Below the pieces are notes generated by a model. The model saw only the letters and a program-made list of their open reading frames with translations, searched no databases and had not been told where the DNA came from. A DNA stretch of 64,000 nucleotides. Source: Saprospiraceae bacterium (GTDB taxonomy: Bacteria; Bacteroidota; Bacteroidia; Chitinophagales; Saprospiraceae). The stretch covers positions 124,001 to 188,000 of the forward strand of contig JALSGS010000034.1 of the NCBI GenBank assembly GCA_026982695.1, in the 5' to 3' direction. The translations under genes were made by a program, and so were the position numbers. The stretch's first letter is position 1, and every line of letters starts with the position of its first letter. Below, piece by piece: positions 7,013 to 15,065 of the stretch.

Positions 7013-9952
7013 TTACTCAATCATCAAAGCGCGATATGCCACTTCGTGTACACGAGGGCGTATGTCCAAGTCGATGAGCTTTTTGTTTTCCATAGTAGGC
7101 CATACGCGATTGCTCAGAAAGACAAATACTATTTCCCAAGCAGGGTCGATCCACACAGCTGTACCTGTAAAGCCCAAATGACCGAAAGTAAGCGTAGAGG
7201 CTAATGGAGCCATATTGAGACTTTGAGTAGTATCGGTCTGTCGCATATCAAAGCCCAGCCCTCTGCGCGTACAACTTGGGCATCGATGTGTGAAGGTCTC
7301 AATCGTTTGGGACTTGAGTAGGCGATGCCCCGCGTAATACCCTTTTTGGAGGAGCATTTGGGCCACTATGGCCAAATCTTTCGCGGAAGCAAACAATCCA
7401 GCATGCCCACTTATGCCACCCAACATAGCAGCTCCCATATCGTGCACATAGCCTTGGAGTATTTGATATCGGAAATAGGTATCGTTTTCCGTAGGTACGA
7501 TTTCTTCCTTGGCAAAGCGTTTGAGCGGGTTGAAGGCAATGCGTCGGAGGCCTAAGGGGTGATAGAAATGCCTTTCGGCAAATTGATCAACTTGCATGCC
7601 AGTGAGTCGTTGTACAAGGGCATTGGCAAAGTAAAATGCCAGATCGCTGTACTTGTAGGCTACTGTATCGAGTAACTCTGATCTATAGATGCGCGACCAA
7701 ATGGTGTCCACATAACCTCTATGGAGGTAGAGATTGCGTGCTACCTCAATGGAGTAAATGCTATCGGGTTGGTCTCGATAATACTTCTTTGATGGTTGGC
7801 CTTGATCATCAAGCGTTTCGAGGTAAAAAGGGATCCACGGCTTTAGTCGGGCCCGATGGTGGAGCATATCTCGGATGACGATGTCGGCTTTGTTGGTCGT
7901 ATCGGCTTGAGGGAGGTATTTGCTCAGTGGTGAGTCGATATCGAGATGTCTTTCTTCATAGAGTTTCATTAGTGATAGTGTGGAAGCCATCACTTTAGTG
8001 ACGGAAGCTAGATCGAACAAATCATCAATATGAGTGGGGCGTTTGCGCTTATCGGTGTGGAAGCCATAAGCTTTGTGCCATACGATGTGCCCTTTACGCG
8101 CTACAAGTACTACGCCACCTGGAGTAGCGCCACTATCGATGGCCAATTGCATGAGTGTATCGATTAGGGCTAAAGTGTCGCTATGCAGGCCCACCTCTTC
8201 GGGCAAAGCCCATCCTAGTCGTAGTAAAGGTTGTGTGCTAATGCCTTGGCCGTATTGGGCCTTAGGTGAAGCAGTGATGGGAAGTTTCCCTTTAAACCCA
8301 AATACACCTACAAGGCCCTGTGCTGCTATATCGTGTACATCTTCGTCGTCCTCATAGGCTTGTATTACGGTAGAGAATTGATCGAAGTGACGCAGGAGAT
8401 AGGGATTGCCAAAATTGATCAGTACAATTTTTTTGCCTTCTACTTGTAAGGCGTGTAAGAGTTGAAGTGCCGAATTAGGTAGGCCGTAGTTGCCACCTGA
8501 TGGTGTAGTCTTGAGGTTGTGTAGTCCTACTACTAAAGTATCGAAAGGGCGAAGGGATGCACTGATCAGTTTAATTGCACGATTAGAAACTTCAAGAGGG
8601 TGGATCCAAATGGCAATATTGGGGTTGTACTCCAGTAGCCGCTGTTGCCAAAGAGTAGTGTCGGAAGCACCTAAAGCCAGAGTGGCTATTTGGCCGTGTT
8701 CGATATTGTCCAAAGGCACTAATTGCTCATCATTGCGGACTAGAGTGAGTGCTGCTCGTATTAGTTTGCGTTTGAGTGCCATGGCTTCTGGCCGGAAAAG
8801 ATCTCGCGCGAGGCCTTTTTCTGGTATGGGATCGAAGTGCGTGAGTCCCATGCGATATTTTGCGTAGAGCACCTTTTTTGTGCTTGAGTAAATGCGCTGC
8901 CAACTTAGCTTGCCTTGAGCTATGTATTTTTTAATAGCCTCAAATGCAGCAGGTACATCTTGGGGTAGTAGTAATACATCATTACCTGCCCAAAGAGCCA
9001 TGGCTTCAACTTCACCTGGCTGAAAGTGTTTGGTGACGCCTTTCATGCCTAGTGCATCAGTCATAATTAGTCCTTGATAGCCCAGTTCATTTCGGAGCAA
9101 CTGTGTCACTACTTTTCGCGACAGCGTGGTGGGGAGGTTAGGAGTACTGTCAAGTGCAGGTACGTGAAGGTGTGCCACCATTACGCTACTGATGCCTTGT
9201 TCGAGTAGAATTCGAAAGGGAAACAGCTCAATGCTGTCGAGCCGGGCCCAATCATGACGGATGACGGGTAAATCTTTATGAGAGTCGACGTCGGTGTCGC
9301 CATGGCCCGGGAAGTGTTTGGCACAGGCTATTACACCGTGATCTTCCATCCCTTTCATGTACATATATGCTTTGGCAGCCACATTGATGCGGTTTTCGCC
9401 AAATGAGCGGGTGTTGATCACGGGATTGTTGGGATTGTTGTTAACATCGACTACTGGAGCAAAGTTGATGTGTACACCTACACGACGGCATTGTCGGGCG
9501 ATTTCTGCCCCCATCTCGTAGATGAGTGTGTTGTCTTGAATAGCCCCAAGGGTAAGTTGTCTGGGGAAACTCATGGCATGTTCCTTAAAGCGCATGCCCA
9601 ATCCCCACTCGGCGTCCATCGATATGATGAGGGGAATTTTAGCCGCAGCTTGGTAGCGATTGATGAGCTTAACTTGTTCGGCAGGATTGCCCTGAAAAAA
9701 GGTCAATCCACCTAAGTGATATTCTCGTATAAGATGCTCAATTTGTGCATAGCGCGATTCATCCCAATTGGAGTGTGCTCGGATCCATAGCAATTGCCCT
9801 AAGCGTTCGTCATCTGTCATAGTGTTGAATACAGAATCAACCCATCTTTTTGCTGTTGCATCGCCAAATAAAAGTGGCGGCTGTATTGGCTTTTGAAATG
9901 CACTTACCAGAAGCACGACAAAGATCAAGCTGAGACTAGCTGCGTATTTCAT
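7013..9952 (-). CDS. Exported GH3 (NagZ-type) glycosidase fused to a serine beta-lactamase-fold domain
   Basis: 979 residues from the ATG at 9952, which begins a signal peptide (MKYAASLSLIFVVLLVSAF); the in-frame ATG at 10027 overlaps the upstream gene and is unlikely. Residues ~30-375 are a GH3 catalytic domain with the NagZ signature KHFPGHGDT (about 212) and nucleophile Asp in IMTDALGMKG (about 299), so a beta-N-acetylhexosaminidase acting on GlcNAc-containing material such as peptidoglycan is likely. A GH3 C-terminal domain follows (~400-570). Residues ~590-979 are a penicillin-binding/class C beta-lactamase fold with SVTK (Ser650, Lys653) and a YSD in place of the usual YxN. This fusion is recurrent in Bacteroidota. 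It is the last gene of a minus-strand operon after the GT4 enzyme. Confidence 0.9.
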   Translation of the reverse strand: MKYAASLSLIFVVLLVSAFQKPIQPPLLFGDATAKRWVDSVFNTMTDDERLGQLLWIRAHSNWDESRYAQIEHLIREYHLGGLTFFQGNPAEQVKLINRYQAAAKIPLIISMDAEWGLGMRFKEHAMSFPRQLTLGAIQDNTLIYEMGAEIARQCRRVGVHINFAPVVDVNNNPNNPVINTRSFGENRINVAAKAYMYMKGMEDHGVIACAKHFPGHGDTDVDSHKDLPVIRHDWARLDSIELFPFRILLEQGISSVMVAHLHVPALDSTPNLPTTLSRKVVTQLLRNELGYQGLIMTDALGMKGVTKHFQPGEVEAMALWAGNDVLLLPQDVPAAFEAIKKYIAQGKLSWQRIYSSTKKVLYAKYRMGLTHFDPIPEKGLARDLFRPEAMALKRKLIRAALTLVRNDEQLVPLDNIEHGQIATLALGASDTTLWQQRLLEYNPNIAIWIHPLEVSNRAIKLISASLRPFDTLVVGLHNLKTTPSGGNYGLPNSALQLLHALQVEGKKIVLINFGNPYLLRHFDQFSTVIQAYEDDEDVHDIAAQGLVGVFGFKGKLPITASPKAQYGQGISTQPLLRLGWALPEEVGLHSDTLALIDTLMQLAIDSGATPGGVVLVARKGHIVWHKAYGFHTDKRKRPTHIDDLFDLASVTKVMASTLSLMKLYEERHLDIDSPLSKYLPQADTTNKADIVIRDMLHHRARLKPWIPFYLETLDDQGQPSKKYYRDQPDSIYSIEVARNLYLHRGYVDTIWSRIYRSELLDTVAYKYSDLAFYFANALVQRLTGMQVDQFAERHFYHPLGLRRIAFNPLKRFAKEEIVPTENDTYFRYQILQGYVHDMGAAMLGGISGHAGLFASAKDLAIVAQMLLQKGYYAGHRLLKSQTIETFTHRCPSCTRRGLGFDMRQTDTTQSLNMAPLASTLTFGHLGFTGTAVWIDPAWEIVFVFLSNRVWPTMENKKLIDLDIRPRVHEVAYRALMIE

Positions 9953-10001
9953 CGTTAGTGGATTGATTGTATATAGGAAGTGATGTGGGAAAAAAGCAAG
10001 G

Positions 10002-11093
10002 CTACGAAATAGCTTGGTAGCAGGCAAGTGTATGTTGGGCCATTTGCTCTTTAGAGAAGCTACGTACCCATTGAGCAGCTCTGTGGATGAGCTGTTGACG
10101 AAAAGCAGGTTGATCCAATAAACATTTTATTTGCTGGGCAAACACATCGGTCTGGGCAGGAGGAGCGAGTAGGCCCGTTTCTCGATCAAGTACAATTTCG
10201 GGTATGCCTCCTGTATTTGACGCTACTACAGCCACGCGTGCTGCCATGGCATCCAACAAGGTAGTGCCTAATCCTTCTACTTGGCTGGGTAACACGAGTA
10301 TATCCAATCCAGGGAGAAGTTTTGCTACATCCTCTCGAAACCCTAGCCAGTGTATACATCTGTGTATTGCTAACTGCTGGGAGTATTTTTCCAGTTGTGC
10401 GCGTAGTGGTCCTTCACCGATAAGTACAAGCTGTAGGGTAGGATAATCCAATTTTAGTTGAGCTACTGCTTTGAACAAAGTCACTACATTTTTTTCAGAT
10501 GTGAGTGCGCCAATGTAACCTACTAAGGGAGTTTCCTTGCTTGTGCCGAGCAGCTGTCTTAATTGATTTCGATCTTGTTTGTCAAATCGATCGAGATCAA
10601 TCCCGTCATATACTACTTCGAGTTGAGATCGAGGCATGCCCCAATGAATCAATACGTTGGCTACGAACTGAGATACGCACAAAACTCTGCGAATCGACTT
10701 GTGATAGTACTTTTTTCGAGTGATCAAGTTATTAGAAGGTGGAAAGGACACACGTCGGCTTACTATCACAGGTAAAGTGTGTTTCCACAAACTAGCAGCC
10801 ATCCATGCCATGGTATGTGCATGGGCATCATGGGCGTGAATTAGGTTGGCTTTGAAAGTATTACTTGCGTTCTTAATCAATTGGGCGGTAAAAGGATCAA
10901 AAGGAGTGCGTTTCCAATAAGGTATAATAGAAATATGCGGCATATGGCTGATCACCCATCGATGTAGTGGTGATCCATCAGGACATAACAGTTGCTGATC
11001 CACACCTATTTGGTCTAATATGTGGAGCAGCCAAGCCAATTGCTGTTCACCCCCACGCCAGCTCCGGGCTGCAGATATGTGACATACTTTCAT
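10002..11093 (-). CDS. Glycosyltransferase family 4 (GT-B)
   Basis: 363 residues. The N-terminus (MKVCHISAARSWRGGEQQ) and central GYIGALTSEKNV, then VLIGEGPLR and the donor-site block EGLGTTLLDAMAARVAVVAS followed by GGIPEIV, define a retaining GT4 enzyme using a nucleotide-sugar donor at the inner face of the membrane. Acceptor and sugar cannot be told from sequence; surface glycan or lipid glycosylation is likely. It lies 30 bp after the DUF6089 gene and 49 bp before the GH3 fusion gene, all on the minus strand, so the three probably form one operon. Confidence 0.9.
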   Translation of the reverse strand: MKVCHISAARSWRGGEQQLAWLLHILDQIGVDQQLLCPDGSPLHRWVISHMPHISIIPYWKRTPFDPFTAQLIKNASNTFKANLIHAHDAHAHTMAWMAASLWKHTLPVIVSRRVSFPPSNNLITRKKYYHKSIRRVLCVSQFVANVLIHWGMPRSQLEVVYDGIDLDRFDKQDRNQLRQLLGTSKETPLVGYIGALTSEKNVVTLFKAVAQLKLDYPTLQLVLIGEGPLRAQLEKYSQQLAIHRCIHWLGFREDVAKLLPGLDILVLPSQVEGLGTTLLDAMAARVAVVASNTGGIPEIVLDRETGLLAPPAQTDVFAQQIKCLLDQPAFRQQLIHRAAQWVRSFSKEQMAQHTLACYQAIS

Positions 11094-11123
11094 GAAAAGC
11101 CTTGGGTGCCAATAGCTGTGGTT

Positions 11124-11825
11124 TTAGTAAGCATTAATTGGCTTGCCAAAGAAAATAGAGAAAGAGCCTCCAGCAAAGGAATACCAGTCGTTTTTTTCAA
11201 ACCCACCATTTTTACTTACCCCATCCAGATAGTCAGAAAATACGTTGCGCCATCCTAACTCTAACATAAAAGCTGAGTACTCTGCAATGTCAAATCGCAC
11301 TCCAAGAATGATAGGAGTGACGAAGAAGTTGTCTTTGTCACCAGGTTCGGGAAATAAGTCTTGATCTTGAGGTGGTACAGTAAGGGTAGCATCTGCATGG
11401 GTAAGCCCCATGCCTACACTTACAAAGGGAGAAATACCTCCTTCAAAACGCCCACCTATGCCGAAGCGTTGCACTGGTAGGATGTAAAATTCCGGGCCGA
11501 TGACCCATTCTTTGACATCTATATCTACTTTCCACTTGCGCCATGCCAGTTCAATAGAGTTTTCATCATCGCCTGTAATTGTACCCGAAAAGTAATGCAT
11601 GCGTATCGACCACCGAGGAGAGAGATGATAGCGAAGTACCCCACCTACTGCGATTTTAGTTTCTTCCAATTCTACATGATCTTCAGCCAAATCGCCTTGA
11701 TAATTGGTCATTCCAAAAAATGCTGCTAATTCAATACGGTCTTGTGCTTGGAGCAATAATGAAAAAACACAAGTAAAGGTTAATGTGAGTGAGCAGAGAA
11801 GATGGAAACCATGGGATTGCTTCAT
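11124..11825 (-). CDS. DUF6089/PorG-like outer-membrane beta-barrel protein
   Basis: 233 residues with a signal peptide (MKQSHGFHLLCSLTL to LLQAQD) and alternating beta-strand sequence. The start ELAAFFGMTNYQGDL and the strand YHLSPRWSIRMHYFSGTITGDD and late motif MLELGWRNVFSDYLDGVS match DUF6089, the family of PorG, an outer-membrane barrel associated with the PorK/PorN ring of type IX secretion. A second paralogue (24538..25368) is closer to the PorG pattern and sits beside a PorE-like gene, so this copy may be a divergent paralogue. First gene of the minus operon with the GT4 and GH3 genes. Confidence 0.75.
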   Translation of the reverse strand: MKQSHGFHLLCSLTLTFTCVFSLLLQAQDRIELAAFFGMTNYQGDLAEDHVELEETKIAVGGVLRYHLSPRWSIRMHYFSGTITGDDENSIELAWRKWKVDIDVKEWVIGPEFYILPVQRFGIGGRFEGGISPFVSVGMGLTHADATLTVPPQDQDLFPEPGDKDNFFVTPIILGVRFDIAEYSAFMLELGWRNVFSDYLDGVSKNGGFEKNDWYSFAGGSFSIFFGKPINAY

Positions 11826-12183
11826 TTTCAGCTTTCGGTTTTTGGTGATTGGAGAAATAGATTTGTGGACTTATAAAATTCGACGTCTGATTGCTGTACA
11901 CAAAACAGCAATCATAATCGAGCACAATAGTTAGTTGTAGCATCGCCGATGGTGCCATAAAGATATGCGAAATAGAACCTGAGGAGATAAGTGGAATAGC
12001 GTTTTAACGTGTTTTTATTGTCTTTTGAGCACTGGTATTAAGGTGGTAGATGAGTCCGTCTTAGAGAGTAAATCCTTGGCAGTGGGGTAAAACAGATACT
12101 TCTGTACTAATTAAATGGGTTGAAGTTGACTTTTCGAATGGATGTAGGTCGGCTCAATACCTGCTGCTTTGGCTTTTTTCATT
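11826..12183. other. Intergenic region, no gene seen
   Basis: 358 bp between the DUF6089 gene and the tRNA-Asp terminator. It contains a 10-bp inverted repeat (11888-11914) listed separately. No convincing coding frame or RNA gene is visible. Confidence 0.5.
11888..11914. repeat. Perfect 10-bp inverted repeat upstream of the DUF6089/GT4/GH3 operon
   Basis: TGATTGCTGT (11888-11897), loop ACACAAA, ACAGCAATCA (11905-11914). It lies 63-89 bp before the operon's first start codon. No T-run follows on either strand, so an operator or mRNA leader hairpin is more likely than a terminator. Confidence 0.55.
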
Positions 12184-12214
12184 AAAAAGCCCATTAAGCA
12201 TTTGCTTAATGGGC
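12184..12214 (-). terminator. Terminator of tRNA-Asp
   Basis: On the minus strand: GCCCATTAAGCA, short loop, TGCTTAATGGGC, then TTTTT. The 12-bp perfect stem (12189-12200 with 12203-12214) begins 5 bp after the tRNA 3' end. Confidence 0.9.
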
Positions 12215-12219
12215 TTATG

Positions 12220-12293
12220 CGGTCCGGACGGGACTCGAACCCGCGACCTCCTGCGTGACAGGCAGGCATTCTAACCAGCTGAACTACCGGACC
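12220..12293 (-). tRNA. tRNA-Asp (GTC)
   Basis: 74 nt on the minus strand. Acceptor stem GGTCCGG/CCGGACC with discriminator G, D arm GTTCAGCTGGTTAGAAT, anticodon stem-loop CCTGC CTGTCAC GCAGG with anticodon GTC, and T arm GCGGGTTCGAGTCCCGT. The CCA end is not encoded (CAT follows). A terminator follows directly, so it is transcribed alone. Confidence 0.97.
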
Positions 12294-12439
12294 ATGAAAA
12301 TCAAAAATTAGCGAGAAGCACTTGCGCGCTCCAAGGTTGCCTATACCATTTTCGATAATGGCGAGTGCAAAGGTATATGCCGTGGTTTTTTCATGCAATA
12401 TCCCAGCACAAAAAAATGCAAAAAAGTTTCTTCATGCCC

Positions 12440-12467
12440 TTGCCCTGCTTTTGGATTGCTAATTTTG
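12440..12467 (+). promoter_or_regulatory. Promoter of accA
   Basis: TTG at 12440-12442, a 17-bp spacer, then TAATTTTG at 12460-12467, fitting TTG-N17-23-TAnnTTTG. The accA start codon at 12540 is about 70 bp downstream. Confidence 0.6.
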
Positions 12468-12539
12468 CCTCGCCAATTTTAAACTTGAGTTGTTGTTGAT
12501 TTTCACCTTTTTGTGAAAGTATTTACGAAACGATGTATT

Positions 12540-13517
12540 ATGGTATTCCTTGAATTTGAAAAACCGCTGGAACAGCTATACGAGCAGCTTGAAAAGATCA
12601 AGCAAGTAGGTGAGCAAAGTGATATTGACGTAACGCCGATGGTCAAAGAGCTGGAAAAGCGCATTCGCAAAACAAGAAAGGAGATTTATTCCAACTTGTC
12701 TGGATGGCAGAAAGTCCAATTATCTCGACACCCCGAGCGCCCTTATACGCTTTTTTACGTATCGCACATCTTTAAAAACTTCATTGAACTGCATGGTGAT
12801 CGTCTTTGCGGCGACGACAAAGCCATTGTCGGAGGGCTGGCCAACTTGGATGGGCAAACGGTAGTAATAGTGGGGCATCAGAAAGGGGTCAATACTAAGA
12901 TGAGGCAGTATCGCAATTTTGGCATGGCAAACCCCGAAGGGTATAGAAAGGCTTTGCGCCTGATGAAGATGGCGGAGCGCTTTGGATTTCCTGTTTTTTC
13001 ATTTATCGACACGCCTGGGGCGTATCCTGGTATTGAGGCTGAAGAACGGGGCCAGGCTGAAGCTATTGCCCGAAATATGTTTGAAATGGCTCAGCTCAAG
13101 GTCCCTATAGTAGTGACTGTAATTGGTGAAGGTGCTTCAGGTGGTGCGATTGGTATTGGGTTAGGTGATCGCGTGTACATGCTGGAAAACACGTGGTACT
13201 CTGTCATTTCTCCAGAGTCGTGTAGCTCTATCTTGTGGCGGAGTTGGGATTACAAGGAGCAGGCTGCAGAGGCACTGAAGCTTACTGCTGAAGATATGTT
13301 TCGCTTTGGCCTCATCGATGGCATTATCAAAGAACCCTTAGGAGGGGCTCATACTGCACCTGAAGAAATGGCAAAAACACTGAAGCGACATCTAAAGCAG
13401 ACCCTTCAAGAACTGCAGCAAATTCCAGTTGATGAGCTTGTTCAGCAACGCATAATGAAATATCGGCGTATGGGTGAGTTTGAAGAGCTAGCACCTGTAA
13501 GTGAAAAAGAAAATTGA
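12540..13517 (+). CDS. accA: Acetyl-CoA carboxylase, carboxyltransferase subunit alpha
   Basis: 325 residues, normal for AccA, starting [16 protein letters not shown] at the ATG 12540; an in-frame GTG at 12513 is possible but unneeded. The protein moves the carboxyl group from carboxybiotin to acetyl-CoA, making malonyl-CoA for fatty-acid synthesis, together with AccD. Family blocks visible include [50 protein letters not shown] and [13 protein letters not shown]. accD and the biotin carboxylase genes are not in the window, which is common. The DUF6913 gene follows by 47 bp. Confidence 0.97.
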   Translation: MVFLEFEKPLEQLYEQLEKIKQVGEQSDIDVTPMVKELEKRIRKTRKEIYSNLSGWQKVQLSRHPERPYTLFYVSHIFKNFIELHGDRLCGDDKAIVGGLANLDGQTVVIVGHQKGVNTKMRQYRNFGMANPEGYRKALRLMKMAERFGFPVFSFIDTPGAYPGIEAEERGQAEAIARNMFEMAQLKVPIVVTVIGEGASGGAIGIGLGDRVYMLENTWYSVISPESCSSILWRSWDYKEQAAEALKLTAEDMFRFGLIDGIIKEPLGGAHTAPEEMAKTLKRHLKQTLQELQQIPVDELVQQRIMKYRRMGEFEELAPVSEKEN

Positions 13518-13564
13518 GTATCCATTTCATGCGAAATGATGGTAATAACAAAAAAACCAGTTGA

Positions 13565-14107
13565 ATGTGGCAGCATGTTAGAGCATGGTTTTTTCGCAAT
13601 GCACTGAATAAAGCAGTGCCACGACAACCTTTTCGGCAGATGATGCACTGGCATGAGGTGCAGCATGTGGGTGTTTTGATTGATATAGATTCTCCCTCTT
13701 TGGTGCATGCAGCTCATCAAGCCGTTGCTGCAATGAAAAAGATGGGCAAACAGGTGCGTGTATTGGAATGGTCGCGTCAAAAGGATTTCCCACAACTTGG
13801 GACCATTTCGTCATGGCGATTGTCAGCCAAGGATGTAAATTGGTATGGCAAACCCAGCAGAGGGGTGATTGATGACTTTACCCATTCACCTTTTGATGTG
13901 TTGTTGGTGTTTGTTGAAAAGATAGAGCTACCTATTAGGTGGGTTATTGCTATGAGTCGAGCCAGTTGCCGTGTGGGTATAGACGAGGCAGCTACTGATT
14001 GTTTCGACTTAATTGTGCAGGTGCCGGCAGAAGCGCAAAACACCTCTTCTTTTTTTGATACAGTAAAAAAATTAATGAGCCTAAAAGGAGAGCCCTTAAC
14101 AGCCTAA
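13565..14107 (+). CDS. DUF6913 family protein
   Basis: 180 residues with no signal peptide. The pattern VGVLIDIDSPSLVHAA, a short strand/helix alternation, then AKDVNWYGKPSRGVIDDF and SPFDVLLVF matches DUF6913, a Bacteroidota-only family often found immediately upstream of dapA, as here (38-bp gap). Basic residues at the N-terminus (HVRAWFFRNALNK) may form an amphipathic helix. Function is unknown to me; the position suggests constitutive expression with accA and dapA. Confidence 0.75.
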   Translation: MWQHVRAWFFRNALNKAVPRQPFRQMMHWHEVQHVGVLIDIDSPSLVHAAHQAVAAMKKMGKQVRVLEWSRQKDFPQLGTISSWRLSAKDVNWYGKPSRGVIDDFTHSPFDVLLVFVEKIELPIRWVIAMSRASCRVGIDEAATDCFDLIVQVPAEAQNTSSFFDTVKKLMSLKGEPLTA

Positions 14108-14145
14108 CGCAAATTTGTGGTGAGGATATGTAAAATGTGTAATAT

Positions 14146-15057
14146 ATGAGTTTGAGGTTAACAGGTACAGGAGTCGCGCTAGTTACTCCTTTTCGGAAAG
14201 GCAAGGTCGACTTTGACGCGCTTTCGAACCTAATTGAATACGTCATAAAGGAAGGGGTAGACTTCATTGTTTCGTTGGGCACCACAGGGGAAGCTGTTAC
14301 CCAGTCTGCACAGGAATGTCGCGAAGTGTTTGACGCTACGATAGCGCAAGTAGCGGGGCGCGTGCCTTTGGTGGCAGGGATGTTTGGAGGCAATCATACG
14401 AAAGCTCTGATTCAGCGCATTCGCCAATACAATTTTGATGGGTTTGATGCTATCATGTCCAGTGCTCCATCCTATTTGCGTCCGTCGCAACAGGGGCTTT
14501 TTGAGCATTATATGCGCGTAGCTGAGGCCAGTCCGCTGCCTGTCATTATTTACAATGTGCCTGCTCGTACAGGAGTTAATGTGTTGCCGCAGACGGTGTT
14601 GCGTTTGGCAGAAGCGGATCCCAAGTTTATAGCTGTGAAAGAGGCTGCCGGAAGTGTGACCCAAGTGATGGAGCTTTGCAAGTACCGCCCTGCCCATTTT
14701 TCTGTATTGGCAGGAGATGACTTACTCACTTTGCCCATGATTGCTTGTGGAGCTGATGGCGCTATTTCAGTAATAGCAAATGCCTTTCCCCATGCTTTCT
14801 CTCAAATGGTGAGAGCTGCGCATGCAGGTCGATTAGATGAAGCCCAAAAGTGGAATAATGCCATGTTGGATGTGCATCCTCTATTATACGAGGAGGGCAA
14901 CCCTACTGGTATAAAGGCAGTGTTGGAGCTGATGGGTACATGTAAGCGCACAGTGCGCTTACCCATGCTGCCTGCTTCAGAGAGCCTAATAGGCCGATTG
15001 CGCCAAGCTATAGAGAAAGAGTCCTTGCTACGTCATGTGTTGCAACAACCTGTTTGA
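14146..15057 (+). CDS. dapA: 4-hydroxy-tetrahydrodipicolinate synthase
   Basis: 303 residues, TIM barrel of the DapA/NAL family. It condenses pyruvate with aspartate semialdehyde, the first committed step to diaminopimelate and lysine. Visible: LGTTGEA (Thr46-Thr47 of the proton relay), YNVPARTGVN (Tyr136 and Arg141) and AVKEAAGSV with the pyruvate Schiff-base Lys165. All key residues of a true DapA are present, which argues against other aldolases of the family. It converges on the TolB-like gene, with stops 8 bp apart. Confidence 0.95.
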   Translation: MSLRLTGTGVALVTPFRKGKVDFDALSNLIEYVIKEGVDFIVSLGTTGEAVTQSAQECREVFDATIAQVAGRVPLVAGMFGGNHTKALIQRIRQYNFDGFDAIMSSAPSYLRPSQQGLFEHYMRVAEASPLPVIIYNVPARTGVNVLPQTVLRLAEADPKFIAVKEAAGSVTQVMELCKYRPAHFSVLAGDDLLTLPMIACGADGAISVIANAFPHAFSQMVRAAHAGRLDEAQKWNNAMLDVHPLLYEEGNPTGIKAVLELMGTCKRTVRLPMLPASESLIGRLRQAIEKESLLRHVLQQPV

Positions 15058-15065
15058 GTAACTTA

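Noticed and set aside
6890-7204. Cys-rich plus-strand frame of 104 residues
   Set aside because: It runs through the terminator 6928-6956 and into the 3' end of the GH3 gene on the other strand.
12111-12398. A 95-residue minus-strand frame running through the tRNA-Asp (contains RMPACHAGGRGFESRPD)
   Set aside because: The peptide is a translation of the tRNA and its terminator; this pattern is a well-known spurious protein created by tRNA-Asp genes.
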